From Sphingomonadaceae bacterium (lineage in GTDB: Bacteria > Pseudomonadota > Alphaproteobacteria > Sphingomonadales > Sphingomonadaceae): a stretch of DNA of 6,311 nucleotides. Of the stretch, positions 1-6,311 are shown one piece after another; position 1 is the stretch's first letter; every line of letters begins with the position of its first letter. Both the position numbers and the translations under genes were made by a program. The notes beneath the pieces are model-generated. The model searched no databases, was not told where the DNA came from, and was given only the letters and a program-made list of their open reading frames with translations. The stretch spans positions 1 through 6,311 of the forward strand of contig SHLU01000142.1 in the NCBI GenBank assembly GCA_004282995.1, written 5' to 3'.

Positions 1-2489
1 GCAGCCTTTTTGCGCTTCTTTTTGGCAGGCCCCTTGGCCGCACGGGCATCGATCAGTTCGATTGCCTGCGCCTCGGTCACATCCTCCGGCTTCACATCCT
101 TGGGAATGGTCGCATTGGTGGTGCCATCGGTGACATAGGGGCCATAACGGCCCGGCATCACCTTGATCTCGCCACCACTGGTCGGGTGTTCGCCTAGAGT
201 CTTGATCGGCTCAGCCTTGCCGCGCCCGCCGCCCTTGCGGTTGGCCGCCTGGGCGAGGATATCGACCGCACGGTTCATACCCACTTCGAAAACTTCGCGG
301 GTGTTGGTCAGCTTGCCGTATTTGCCGTCATGGCGGAGATAGGGGCCGTAGCGACCGATCGCGGCCTCGATCTCCTTTCCGGTTTCCGGATGCGCGCCGA
401 CGATACGCGGCAGGTCGAGCAGCTTGATCGCCCATTCGAGATCGAAATCGTCGAGATCCTTGGGAATACTGGCGCGCTTGGCTTCCTTGCCCTCGCCCAT
501 CTGCACATATGGCCCGAACCGGCCCGTCTTGCGCTCGATATCGAGACCCGTTTCGGGATGTTGGCCAAGCACCGTGTCCTGTGTGCCCTCGTCGCCATCG
601 GCACCCGGCTGGGCAAAGCGGCGGGTGAACTTGCATTCGGGATAATTGGCACAGGCCACGAAGGCGCCGAAGCGACCACCACGCAAGGCCAGGCGACCAC
701 CATCGCGGCCCTCCTTGTCGCACAGCGGACAATGGCGCGGGTCCTTGCCATCGGCGCGTTCGGGGAAAAGATAATCGGAAAGATATTCGTCCAGCACTTC
801 GGTCACTTCCGAGGGCATTTTCTCCATCACCTCGTCGGCCTTGGGCTTGAAGTCGGCCCAGAACTTTGACAGCAGATCCTTGTATTCCTCGCGCCCGTCG
901 GAAACCGTATCGAGCTCCTCCTCCATCCCCGCGGTAAACTCGAAAGCCACATAATTGGGGAAGAAGCGTTCGAGGAAAGCTGTGAGAAGCCGCCCCGATT
1001 CCTCTGCAAAGAAACGGTTTTTCTCCATCCGCACATAGTCACGGTCGCGCAACGTCTGGATGGTGCTGGCATAGGTCGAGGGACGACCGATGCCGAGTTC
1101 TTCGAGCCGCTTGACCAGCGAAGCCTCGGAGAAACGCGGCGGCGGCTGGGTGAAGTGCTGATTGGCCTCGACCGCGAGCTTGGCCGGGACGTCGCCCTTG
1201 TTCAGCACCGGCAGCAGGCCTTCGTCCTCGTCGTCTCGGTCGTCGCGCCCTTCCTGGTACACTGCGAAGAAGCCCGGGAACTTCACCACCTGGCCGGTGG
1301 CGCGCAACTCGTGCTTTCCGGTCGGATCGCGCAAGGTCACCGTTGTCCGCTCAAGCTGCGCAGTCGCCATCTGGCTCGCCATCGCCCGCTTGTAGATCAG
1401 ACTGTAGAGCTTGGCCTCGTCGCCCGAGCCGACGTGGTCGCGGGTAAAATTGGTCGGCCGGATCGCCTCATGCGCTTCCTGCGCGTTCTTGGCCTTCGTC
1501 GAATAGAAACGCGGCTTTTCCGGCAGGTAGGCGCTGTCGAAGCGCTGGCCGATGGCATCGCGGCAGGCGTCAATGGCACTGCCGTCCATCTGCACACCGT
1601 CGGTACGCATATAGGTGATGGCGCCCGCTTCATATAGCGATTGCGCCAGCCGCATGGTGTGGCTGGCCGAGAAGCCGAGCTTGCGCGCCGCCTCCTGCTG
1701 CAGCGTCGAGGTGGTGAACGGCGGCGCGGGATTGCGCTTGAGCGGCTTGGTCTCGATATCCTCCACAGTGAAACGACCGGCGTCGACCGCAGCTTTCGCC
1801 GCCAGGGCCGAGCCTTCGTTGCCGAGCGCCATCTTGCCAAGCTTGTTGCCGTCGAACTTTACCAGCCGCGCGTCGAACTCGGTCCCGTCATGCTGGAGCT
1901 TGGCCAGCACCGACCAGTATTCCTCGGCCTTGAACGCCTCGATCTCGCGCTCCCGATCGACGATCAACCGCAGGGCGACCGACTGGACGCGGCCCGCGCT
2001 CTTGGCACCGGGCAGCTTGCGCCACAGCACCGGGCTGAGGGTGAAACCGAACAGATAGTCCAGCGCACGGCGCGCAAGGTAGGCATCGATCAGCGGCTTA
2101 TCGAGTTCGCGCGGACGCCCCATCGCCTCGGTCACGGCGCTCTTGGTAATGGCGTTAAAGGTGACGCGGTCGACCTTGGCCGGCAGCGCCTTGCGCTTGG
2201 CCAGCAGTTCCTGGACGTGCCAGGAAATGGCCTCGCCCTCGCGGTCAGGGTCGGTCGCGAGGATCAGGCGGTCGGCCTGCTTGGCCGCGTCGGCGATTTC
2301 CTTGAAGCGGCTCTGCTTGTCGCGATAGAGTTCCCAGTCCATCGCGAAATCCTCGTCCGGACGCACGCTGCCATCCTTGGGCGGCAAGTCGCGGACATGG
2401 CCGTAGGATGCGAGGACCTTGAAGTCCTTGCCCAGGTATTTTTCGATGGTCTTCGCCTTGGCAGGCGATTCGACGATGACAAGTTGCAT
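1..2489 (-). CDS. topA: DNA topoisomerase I (type IA), 3' end cut by window edge
   Basis: TopA cleaves one DNA strand through a 5'-phosphotyrosine link and relaxes negative supercoils. The frame was read codon by codon with no stop, giving 829 complete codons. The Toprim domain opens with MQLVIVESPAKA (metal/catalytic Glu7) and carries DPDREGE with Asp80, Asp82 and Glu84. The active-site motif is TYMRTDG with Tyr293 and Arg295. The C-terminal part has one four-cysteine zinc finger (C587, C590, C613, C619) and GR[FY]GPY repeats at about 656-661, 712-717 and 780-785, as in Toprim C-terminal repeats. It ends in a Lys-rich tail (PAKKKRKKA), so probably few residues are missing. The ATG is secure: an in-frame TGA lies two codons upstream (2498-2496) and the conserved N-terminus follows at once. 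A possible ribosome binding site AAGGGA (2509-2504) is 14 nt upstream, a long spacing. It is probably the last of a plsY-dprA-topA run, 75 bp after dprA. Confidence 0.98.
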   Translation of the reverse strand, partial: MQLVIVESPAKAKTIEKYLGKDFKVLASYGHVRDLPPKDGSVRPDEDFAMDWELYRDKQSRFKEIADAAKQADRLILATDPDREGEAISWHVQELLAKRKALPAKVDRVTFNAITKSAVTEAMGRPRELDKPLIDAYLARRALDYLFGFTLSPVLWRKLPGAKSAGRVQSVALRLIVDREREIEAFKAEEYWSVLAKLQHDGTEFDARLVKFDGNKLGKMALGNEGSALAAKAAVDAGRFTVEDIETKPLKRNPAPPFTTSTLQQEAARKLGFSASHTMRLAQSLYEAGAITYMRTDGVQMDGSAIDACRDAIGQRFDSAYLPEKPRFYSTKAKNAQEAHEAIRPTNFTRDHVGSGDEAKLYSLIYKRAMASQMATAQLERTTVTLRDPTGKHELRATGQVVKFPGFFAVYQEGRDDRDDEDEGLLPVLNKGDVPAKLAVEANQHFTQPPPRFSEASLVKRLEELGIGRPSTYASTIQTLRDRDYVRMEKNRFFAEESGRLLTAFLERFFPNYVAFEFTAGMEEELDTVSDGREEYKDLLSKFWADFKPKADEVMEKMPSEVTEVLDEYLSDYLFPERADGKDPRHCPLCDKEGRDGGRLALRGGRFGAFVACANYPECKFTRRFAQPGADGDEGTQDTVLGQHPETGLDIERKTGRFGPYVQMGEGKEAKRASIPKDLDDFDLEWAIKLLDLPRIVGAHPETGKEIEAAIGRYGPYLRHDGKYGKLTNTREVFEVGMNRAVDILAQAANRKGGGRGKAEPIKTLGEHPTSGGEIKVMPGRYGPYVTDGTTNATIPKDVKPEDVTEAQAIELIDARAAKGPAKKKRKKA

Positions 2490-2515
2490 TGGTTTTCAGG
2501 GCGTCCCTTACGTGT

Positions 2516-2525
2516 GCGTATACGC
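2516..2525. repeat. Perfect 10-bp palindrome in dprA-topA gap
   Basis: GCGTATACGC is its own reverse complement. It lies in the 75-bp gap between the dprA stop (2565) and the topA start (2489), 26 bp ahead of the topA ATG. A second small inverted repeat, AGGG-CGT-CCCT (2498-2508), lies between it and the start and overlaps the likely topA ribosome binding site. Neither is followed by a T-run on the transcribed strand, so neither looks like an intrinsic terminator. A protein-binding site or chance are both possible. Nothing in the sequence names a binding protein. Confidence 0.3.
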
Positions 2526-2564
2526 GCGAAGGTGGGGTTGGCGGTTTCGGTTCGTCAAGCGGGA

Positions 2565-3665
2565 TTATTGGTTCAGCGACACCCGCCCCGCCGCATGCCT
2601 TTCCAGTCGTCCGCCGATCTCCAGCTCCAGCAGCGCCAGTTGAACCGCCGCGGCGCTCTCGCCCGATTGGCGGATGAGTTCGTCGACGGCGACGGGCGCG
2701 GTGGTGAGCAAGTCAGCGATGTCGGCGGGTTCGGCGTCGGCCAATTCCTCTGGCACATAGTCGAAATCAGCGGAAGCTTCGCGGAAGGTCGAGTGCGGTG
2801 AACCGTCGAAGCTGCCGAGCAGTTCGATCACGTCGCCAGGTTCCTGCACCAGCACCGCGCCTTCGCGGATCAGATGATTGCAGCCGGCCGAACGGGCATC
2901 GAGCGGGGAGCCGGGAATTGCCATCACTTCGCGCCCCGCCTCGCCGGCCAGCCTCGCAGTGATCAGGCTGCCGGATTTGACCGCCGCCTCCACCACCAGC
3001 GTGCCGCTCGCCAGCCCGGCAATGATGCGATTGCGGCTGGGAAAGTGGCTGCCACGCGGCTCGGTGCCGGGCGGCTGTTCGGCCAGCAGCAAGCCTTCGC
3101 TGGCGATGCGTTCCTGAAGCTCTGCGTGCTGCGGCGGATAGGCGATGTCGATGCCGCTGGCGATCACACCGATGGTGGCGGGAAAAGCACCTTCGTGGGC
3201 AGCGCCGTCTATTCCGCGGGCTAGGCCGGAGACTACGGTGAGCCCCGCCTCGGCCAGCGCGGTGGCGAACTCACGCGCCAGCTTGACCGCAGCCGCGCTC
3301 GAATTTCGGGCACCTACCATGGCGACGCAGGGTCTTGCAGCCAGCGCAAGGTCGCCGCGGTAGGTCAGGATCGGCGGCGCGCTTTCCAGCTCGCCAAGCA
3401 AGACGGGATAATCGGGCTGGTCGTGGAACAGGTAGCGGGCCCCAGCTGCGCGGACTTCTTCGACCTCACGCTCGATCCCTTCGGCCGGGACCGGACGATA
3501 ATTGCGTTTTCCGTTCCTGCCGAAGTCGGGCAGCCCCTCCAGCGCCGCTTCGGCCGTGCCGAACCGGCGCAGCAACTGGACATAGCTTACCGGCCCGATA
3601 TGGGGCGAGCGCAGCAACCGGATGCGCGCGAAGGCCTCTGCTTGCGAAAGCGTTGTCTCAGGCAT
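2565..3665 (-). CDS. dprA: DNA-processing protein DprA/Smf
   Basis: DprA binds incoming single-stranded DNA in the cytoplasm and loads RecA during natural transformation. The 366-residue product has an N-terminal helical region (about 1-75) and then the Rossmann-like DNA-processing domain. Motifs in that domain are VAMVGARNSS (114-123), VVSGLARGIDGAAH (144-157), a YPP segment (176-178), FPSRNRIIAGLA (208-219) and GSLITARLAGEAGREV (232-247). A C-terminal winged-helix domain runs from about 314 to 366, as in many proteobacterial DprA proteins. The ATG at 3665 gives a 7-bp gap after the plsY stop. A GTG at 3704 in the same frame would add 13 residues and overlap plsY by 32 bp. I prefer the ATG because the extension (MRNRAWAAKRKFT) reads as plsY tail in another frame. 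Neither start has a strong ribosome binding site, so translation may be coupled to plsY. No other competence genes are in the window, so activity in transformation is inferred only from the family. Confidence 0.95.
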   Translation of the reverse strand: MPETTLSQAEAFARIRLLRSPHIGPVSYVQLLRRFGTAEAALEGLPDFGRNGKRNYRPVPAEGIEREVEEVRAAGARYLFHDQPDYPVLLGELESAPPILTYRGDLALAARPCVAMVGARNSSAAAVKLAREFATALAEAGLTVVSGLARGIDGAAHEGAFPATIGVIASGIDIAYPPQHAELQERIASEGLLLAEQPPGTEPRGSHFPSRNRIIAGLASGTLVVEAAVKSGSLITARLAGEAGREVMAIPGSPLDARSAGCNHLIREGAVLVQEPGDVIELLGSFDGSPHSTFREASADFDYVPEELADAEPADIADLLTTAPVAVDELIRQSGESAAAVQLALLELEIGGRLERHAAGRVSLNQ

Positions 3666-3677
3666 CGTAAACTTACG
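3666..3677. repeat. Short inverted repeat at plsY stop / dprA start
   Basis: CGTAA-AC-TTACG is a 5-bp inverted repeat with a 2-bp centre. It lies directly beside the dprA ATG and includes the plsY stop codon (TAA, 3675-3673). On the transcript it could form only a very weak hairpin with too small a loop, and no T-run follows it. It may have no function. It is noted because it covers the whole 7-bp gap between the two genes, where the dprA ribosome binding site would otherwise be expected. Confidence 0.25.
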
Positions 3678-4266
3678 TTTTGCTGCCCACGCGCGGTTCC
3701 TCACCGCGAAACAACCGCCCGATATTGGCGCGGTGGAGCCAGACGATCAGCGCTGCGATCAATGCCAGCGGCGCTACAAAGGACATCCAGCCGAAATACC
3801 ATGCCGCGATTGGAGCCGAAATCACCGCTGCAATCCCGGCCAGCGAGCTTATCCGGCTAACTGCCAGGATTGACAGCCACACTACCGCATAGACCGTGCC
3901 AAGCGGCCAGGCGATGCCAAAGCATACACCAGCGGCTGTCGCCACACCTTTGCCGCCCTTGAAGCCGAGCCAGATCGGGAAGCAGTGCCCCAATATCGCA
4001 CCCAGTGCCGTCCAGCCGAGATCGTTCTGGAACAGGTTCCAGGCCAACAGGACAGGTACGAAACCCTTGAGGAGGTCCAGCAACAGCGTGAGCGCTGCCA
4101 ACCCTTTGTTGCCCGTGCGCAGCACATTGGTGGCGCCGATATTGCCGCTGCCGATACTGCGTACATCGCCCATTCCGGCCATCTTCGTCAGCAACAGGCC
4201 GAACGGTATCGAGCCGAATACATAGCCCAGGACAAGAGCCAGCGACGGATCGATTTCATAGTTCAT
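3673..4266 (-). CDS. plsY: Acyl-phosphate:glycerol-3-phosphate acyltransferase PlsY
   Basis: PlsY is an inner-membrane enzyme that moves the acyl group from acyl-phosphate (made by PlsX) to glycerol-3-phosphate. This makes lysophosphatidate, the first committed intermediate of phospholipid synthesis. The 197-residue product is of normal length and shows the family's conserved loops: GSIPFG (18-23), SGNIGATNVLR (40-50) and GHCFPIWLGFKGGKGVAT (93-110). It has a C-terminal HRANIGRLFRGEEPR (178-192). Hydrophobic segments at about 7-28, 54-76, 84-100, 111-136 and 140-177 fit a polytopic membrane protein. The start is supported by a good ribosome binding site (AAGGGGA, 4281-4275) 8 nt before the ATG. 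It is first of the leftward genes and diverges from murI. Its stop is 7 bp from the dprA ATG, which points to co-transcription. PlsX is not in the window. Confidence 0.97.
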   Translation of the reverse strand: MNYEIDPSLALVLGYVFGSIPFGLLLTKMAGMGDVRSIGSGNIGATNVLRTGNKGLAALTLLLDLLKGFVPVLLAWNLFQNDLGWTALGAILGHCFPIWLGFKGGKGVATAAGVCFGIAWPLGTVYAVVWLSILAVSRISSLAGIAAVISAPIAAWYFGWMSFVAPLALIAALIVWLHRANIGRLFRGEEPRVGSKT

Positions 4267-4274
4267 GGGCAGCG

Positions 4275-4281
4275 TCCCCTT
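4275..4281 (-). promoter_or_regulatory. plsY ribosome binding site
   Basis: On the minus strand this reads AAGGGGA, a strong Shine-Dalgarno match, with 8 nt between it and the plsY ATG at 4266. It fixes the plsY start and is the clearest ribosome binding site in the window. Confidence 0.75.
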
Positions 4282-4299
4282 CTCGCCTTTTCGTCCGCT

Positions 4300-4305
4300 A
4301 TCATA
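4300..4305 (-). promoter_or_regulatory. Candidate -10 element for plsY-dprA-topA
   Basis: On the minus strand this hexamer is TATGAT, one mismatch from TATAAT. It is placed so that transcription would begin about 25-30 nt upstream of the plsY ATG, leaving room for the ribosome binding site at 4281-4275. No convincing -35 hexamer stands 16-18 bp further upstream, so the promoter call is tentative. Confidence 0.3.
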
Positions 4306-4375
4306 GGCAGATCGCTTGCATTCGGGCTACGGAAAAATAAGGAAGGGTATCCGCCCGCAGCAAAGCCGAGCCTTC

Positions 4376-5182
4376 ATGTCGCATTCTGTCGATCCCTCTG
4401 CGCCGATCCTGTTGTTCGACACCGGCGTCGGCGGGCTGACGGTGCTCGAGGAACTGCGCAAGGTGCTGCCAAAGGCGCCGGTGATCTACGCCGCCGATTA
4501 TGCCGGCCTGCCTTATGGTACCAAGACCGAGGCCGAGGTCGCAGCAAGGGTGTGTGGCCTGCTCGGCCGGATGAGCGAGCGTTTCCACCCGCGCGCAATT
4601 TGCATCGCTTGCAACACAGCCAGCACCATTGCGCTAGGCATGGTGCGCGACGTGCTCGAAGTGCCGATCGTGGGGACCGTACCGGCGATCAAGCCGGCCG
4701 CAGCAATAAGCAAAAGCGGTGTTATCGGTGTACTCGGGACAGAGGCGACCATCCGCCAGCCCTATGTTGACCGGCTCGAAGCAGAATTCGCCAATGGCAA
4801 GCGGCTGATCCGCCATGCCGGTCCCGAATTGGTCGACATGGCCGAGGCCAAATTGCGCGGCCATTGGATCGACCTGGAAAGCCTGCGCGGCGAGGTTTCC
4901 GTGCTCCTCGACGCTGTCGAGAACGACGGCCTGGACACGGTGGTCCTGGCTTGCACCCATTTCCCCTTGTTGGAAGATGAACTGTTGCAAATATTCGGGC
5001 CGGACGTGCGTCTGGTGCACGGTGCGGAAGGCATTGCGCGGCAAATCGCCACCGTAACCAAGGGCCAGGAATTCTTGCGGAAAGAGCCCGATCGGCTGGT
5101 GTCGACCTCCCAGGATGCCCTCGACCCATCGCTGCGCAAAGTGCTCACTCGCTACGGACTGGAAAGCGTCGCAGCGTTCTGA
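4376..5182 (+). CDS. murI: Glutamate racemase MurI
   Basis: MurI converts L-glutamate to D-glutamate for the peptidoglycan stem peptide, by a cofactor-independent two-base mechanism with two cysteines. The 268-residue product has the expected motifs: ILLFDTGVGG (11-20, Asp15), DYAGLPYG (41-48), ICIACNTAST (75-84, catalytic Cys79) and LACTHFPLL (191-199, catalytic Cys193, His195). Length is normal for the family. The ATG at 4376 is chosen because it puts the first conserved motif 11 residues from the N-terminus, as is usual. A TTG at 4316 in the same frame would add a 20-residue tail with no family counterpart. The ribosome binding site is weak (GAG, 4368-4370). It diverges from plsY and is followed 69 bp later by hemA on the same strand. 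Co-transcription with hemA is possible. No intrinsic terminator was seen between them. Confidence 0.97.
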   Translation: MSHSVDPSAPILLFDTGVGGLTVLEELRKVLPKAPVIYAADYAGLPYGTKTEAEVAARVCGLLGRMSERFHPRAICIACNTASTIALGMVRDVLEVPIVGTVPAIKPAAAISKSGVIGVLGTEATIRQPYVDRLEAEFANGKRLIRHAGPELVDMAEAKLRGHWIDLESLRGEVSVLLDAVENDGLDTVVLACTHFPLLEDELLQIFGPDVRLVHGAEGIARQIATVTKGQEFLRKEPDRLVSTSQDALDPSLRKVLTRYGLESVAAF

Positions 5183-5197
5183 TGCGAATCATTCGCA
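5183..5197. promoter_or_regulatory. Perfect 7-1-7 inverted repeat upstream of hemA, possible Fur-type operator
   Basis: TGCGAATCATTCGCA is two exact 7-bp arms around one central base. It begins right after the murI stop codon and ends 54 bp before the hemA ATG. The eight bases TGCGAATC recur exactly at 5235-5242, 52 bp downstream (about five helical turns), followed by a partial copy TGCGAGCT. The symmetry and the TGnnAATnATTnnCA pattern match the 7-1-7 form of the classic Fur box (TGATAATnATTATCA) at five of seven positions per arm. As RNA it could form a 5-bp stem with a 5-base loop, but no T-run follows, so it is not an intrinsic terminator. Binding by Fur or any other regulator is inference. 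Confidence 0.45.
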
Positions 5198-5251
5198 AAG
5201 ATCGCTGTGGAATCGTGCCGGAATCCTGACTATCTGCGAATCTGCGAGCTC

Positions 5252-6311
5252 ATGAATTACGACCAGATCTTCGACCAGGCGATTGACCGGCTTCATGCCG
5301 AGGGGCGCTACCGGGTCTTTATCGACATCCTGCGCAACAAGGGTGCCTATCCCAATGCGCGTTGTTTCCACGGCCACAACGGACCCAAGCCGATCACGGT
5401 GTGGTGCTCCAATGATTATCTCGCCATGGGACAACACCCCAAGGTGATCGAGGCGATGGAGGAGGCGTTGCACGACGTCGGCGCTGGTTCGGGCGGGACC
5501 CGAAATATCGGCGGCAATACGCATTACCATGTCGAGCTGGAAAACGAGCTGGCTGACCTGCATGGCAAGCAATCGGCACTGCTGTTCACCAGTGGCTATG
5601 TCTCGAACGACGCGACGCTTTCGACGCTCGCAAAATTGATGCCGGGCTGCGTAATCTTTTCCGACGAACTGAACCACGCCAGCATGATAGCCGGTATCCG
5701 CAATTCGGGCTGCGAGAAACGGGTCTTCCGCCACAACGATCTCGCACACCTGGAAGAGCTGCTGGCCGCCGAAGATCCCGATACGCCAAAGGTCATCGCC
5801 TTCGAAAGCGTCTATTCAATGGATGGCGATGTCGCCCCGATCCACGCAATCTGCGACCTGGCCGAGCAGTATAATGCGCTTACCTACATCGACGAGGTCC
5901 ACGCGGTCGGCATGTACGGCCCGCGCGGTGGCGGCATTTCCGAACGTGACGAGGCCACACACCGGATCGACATCATCGAAGGGACGATGGGCAAGGCGTT
6001 CGGCGTGATGGGCGGCTACATCGCGGCCGACACCAAAATCGTCGATTGCATCCGTTCATATGCACCAGGGTTCATCTTCACGACCTCGCTCAGTCCTGCA
6101 CTGGTGGCGGGCGTCCTCGCCTCGGTAAAGCATCTCAAGAATTCGAGCGAAGAACGGGACGCGCAGCAGGCTAATGCCGCACTTCTCAAGCAGAAGTTTC
6201 GCACCGCCGGATTGCCGGTCATGGACAGCGTCACGCATATCGTTCCGTTGATGGTTGGCGATCCCGTACGCGCCAAGAAGATCAGCGACATCTTGCTCGC
6301 CGAATACGGCG
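5252..6311 (+). CDS. hemA: 5-aminolevulinate synthase, 3' end cut by window edge
   Basis: This PLP enzyme condenses glycine with succinyl-CoA to 5-aminolevulinate, the first and usually rate-limiting step of heme synthesis by the C4 pathway. The 353 codons present match the alphaproteobacterial family from [10 protein letters not shown] onward. [12 protein letters not shown] lies at 77-88. The residues lining PLP fall at His142 (in ELNHASM), Asp214 and His217 (in YIDEVHAVG), and the Schiff-base lysine Lys248 (in GTMGKAFG). From memory these are the same numbers as in the Rhodobacter capsulatus enzyme. Arg21 is also kept. Family length is about 400, so some 50-55 residues lie beyond the window. 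The ATG at 5252 is chosen by the family N-terminus. The frame is open back to the murI stop, but codons before 5252 do not resemble the family. The ribosome binding site is weak. The symbol hemA here means ALA synthase, not the glutamyl-tRNA reductase of E. coli. Confidence 0.97.
   Translation, partial: MNYDQIFDQAIDRLHAEGRYRVFIDILRNKGAYPNARCFHGHNGPKPITVWCSNDYLAMGQHPKVIEAMEEALHDVGAGSGGTRNIGGNTHYHVELENELADLHGKQSALLFTSGYVSNDATLSTLAKLMPGCVIFSDELNHASMIAGIRNSGCEKRVFRHNDLAHLEELLAAEDPDTPKVIAFESVYSMDGDVAPIHAICDLAEQYNALTYIDEVHAVGMYGPRGGGISERDEATHRIDIIEGTMGKAFGVMGGYIAADTKIVDCIRSYAPGFIFTTSLSPALVAGVLASVKHLKNSSEERDAQQANAALLKQKFRTAGLPVMDSVTHIVPLMVGDPVRAKKISDILLAEYG

Larger units (their letters stand above)
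4267..4375. other. Divergent intergenic region between plsY and murI
   Basis: These 109 bp separate the leftward plsY-dprA-topA genes from the rightward murI-hemA genes and should contain promoters for both. An A-rich patch (about 4332-4340) stands out from the GC-rich surroundings. A plus-strand GGAAGGG (4341-4347) looks like a ribosome binding site but has no start codon at a proper distance. The murI ATG is 28 nt further on. No clear -35/-10 pair for murI was found. A TTG at 4316 could extend murI by 20 residues but is unlikely. Confidence 0.5.

Noticed and set aside
330..869. Plus-strand open frame of 179 codons opposite the topA C-terminal region
   Set aside because: It is in exact codon register with topA on the other strand and covers the zinc-finger and repeat region. 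It is best explained as a mirror of topA codon bias.
1641..2801. Long plus-strand open frame of 386 codons
   Set aside because: It lies opposite topA, continues over the topA-dprA gap into dprA, and is in codon register with topA. High third-position GC in topA removes stops from the opposite strand. The protein has an Arg/Leu/Gly-rich shadow composition and no recognisable motif, while topA on the other strand is unmistakable.
3985..4770. Plus-strand open frame of 261 codons
   Set aside because: It runs opposite plsY, crosses the divergent gap and continues out of frame through murI. Both real genes have full family motifs, and this frame has none.
5183..5204. Intrinsic terminator after murI
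   Set aside because: The inverted repeat here can make only a 5-bp RNA stem and is followed by AAGATCGC, not a T-run.
5180..5251. Possible MurI-HemA read-through: the murI frame stays open after its TGA and leads straight into the hemA ATG
   Set aside because: The 23 codons between contain no other stop, but a stop-free run of this length is easy by chance in GC-rich DNA. The linker resembles neither family and no read-through signal is visible.
5189..5749. Minus-strand open frame of 186 codons opposite hemA
   Set aside because: It is a shadow of hemA, whose product matches the 5-aminolevulinate synthase family throughout. Its own product has no recognisable motif.
1..6311. Hidden accessory system, mobile element or CRISPR array
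   Set aside because: All five genes are recognisable core or widespread genes filling almost the whole window. There are no long direct repeats, integrase or transposase motifs, tRNA-like sequences or spacer-repeat patterns.

Overview
The window (6311 bp, GC-rich) looks like core chromosome of an alphaproteobacterium, most likely a sphingomonad/Erythrobacter-type organism. The best evidence is hemA: it encodes 5-aminolevulinate synthase of the C4 (Shemin) pathway, which among bacteria is characteristic of Alphaproteobacteria. The sphingomonad placement is an inference from gene content and protein style and has not been tested by a search.

Layout. On the minus strand, reading right to left, lie plsY (4266-3673), dprA (3665-2565) and topA (2489 to beyond base 1). 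The gaps are 7 bp and 75 bp, so they probably form one leftward operon. On the plus strand lie murI (4376-5182) and hemA (5252 to beyond 6311), separated by 69 bp. The two blocks diverge from a 109-bp region (4267-4375) that must hold the promoters for both. topA lacks its 3' end at the left edge, probably only a short stretch because a Lys-rich tail is already reached. hemA lacks roughly its last 50-55 codons at the right edge. No stretch over 300 bp is without a gene. No RNA genes, CRISPR arrays, insertion sequences or phage genes were seen.

Functions. plsY (phospholipid entry), murI (D-glutamate for peptidoglycan), hemA (first step of heme synthesis) and topA (relief of negative supercoiling) are housekeeping genes. 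dprA loads RecA on incoming single-stranded DNA in natural transformation. All five proteins have their family motifs and no internal stops were found.

I found no new system here. The signal most worth a second look is a perfect 7-1-7 inverted repeat (TGCGAAT-C-ATTCGCA, 5183-5197) in the murI-hemA gap. An exact 8-bp copy of its left part lies 52 bp downstream, just ahead of the hemA start. Its architecture resembles a Fur-type operator, which would make sense in front of the first heme-synthesis gene, but this is unproven.
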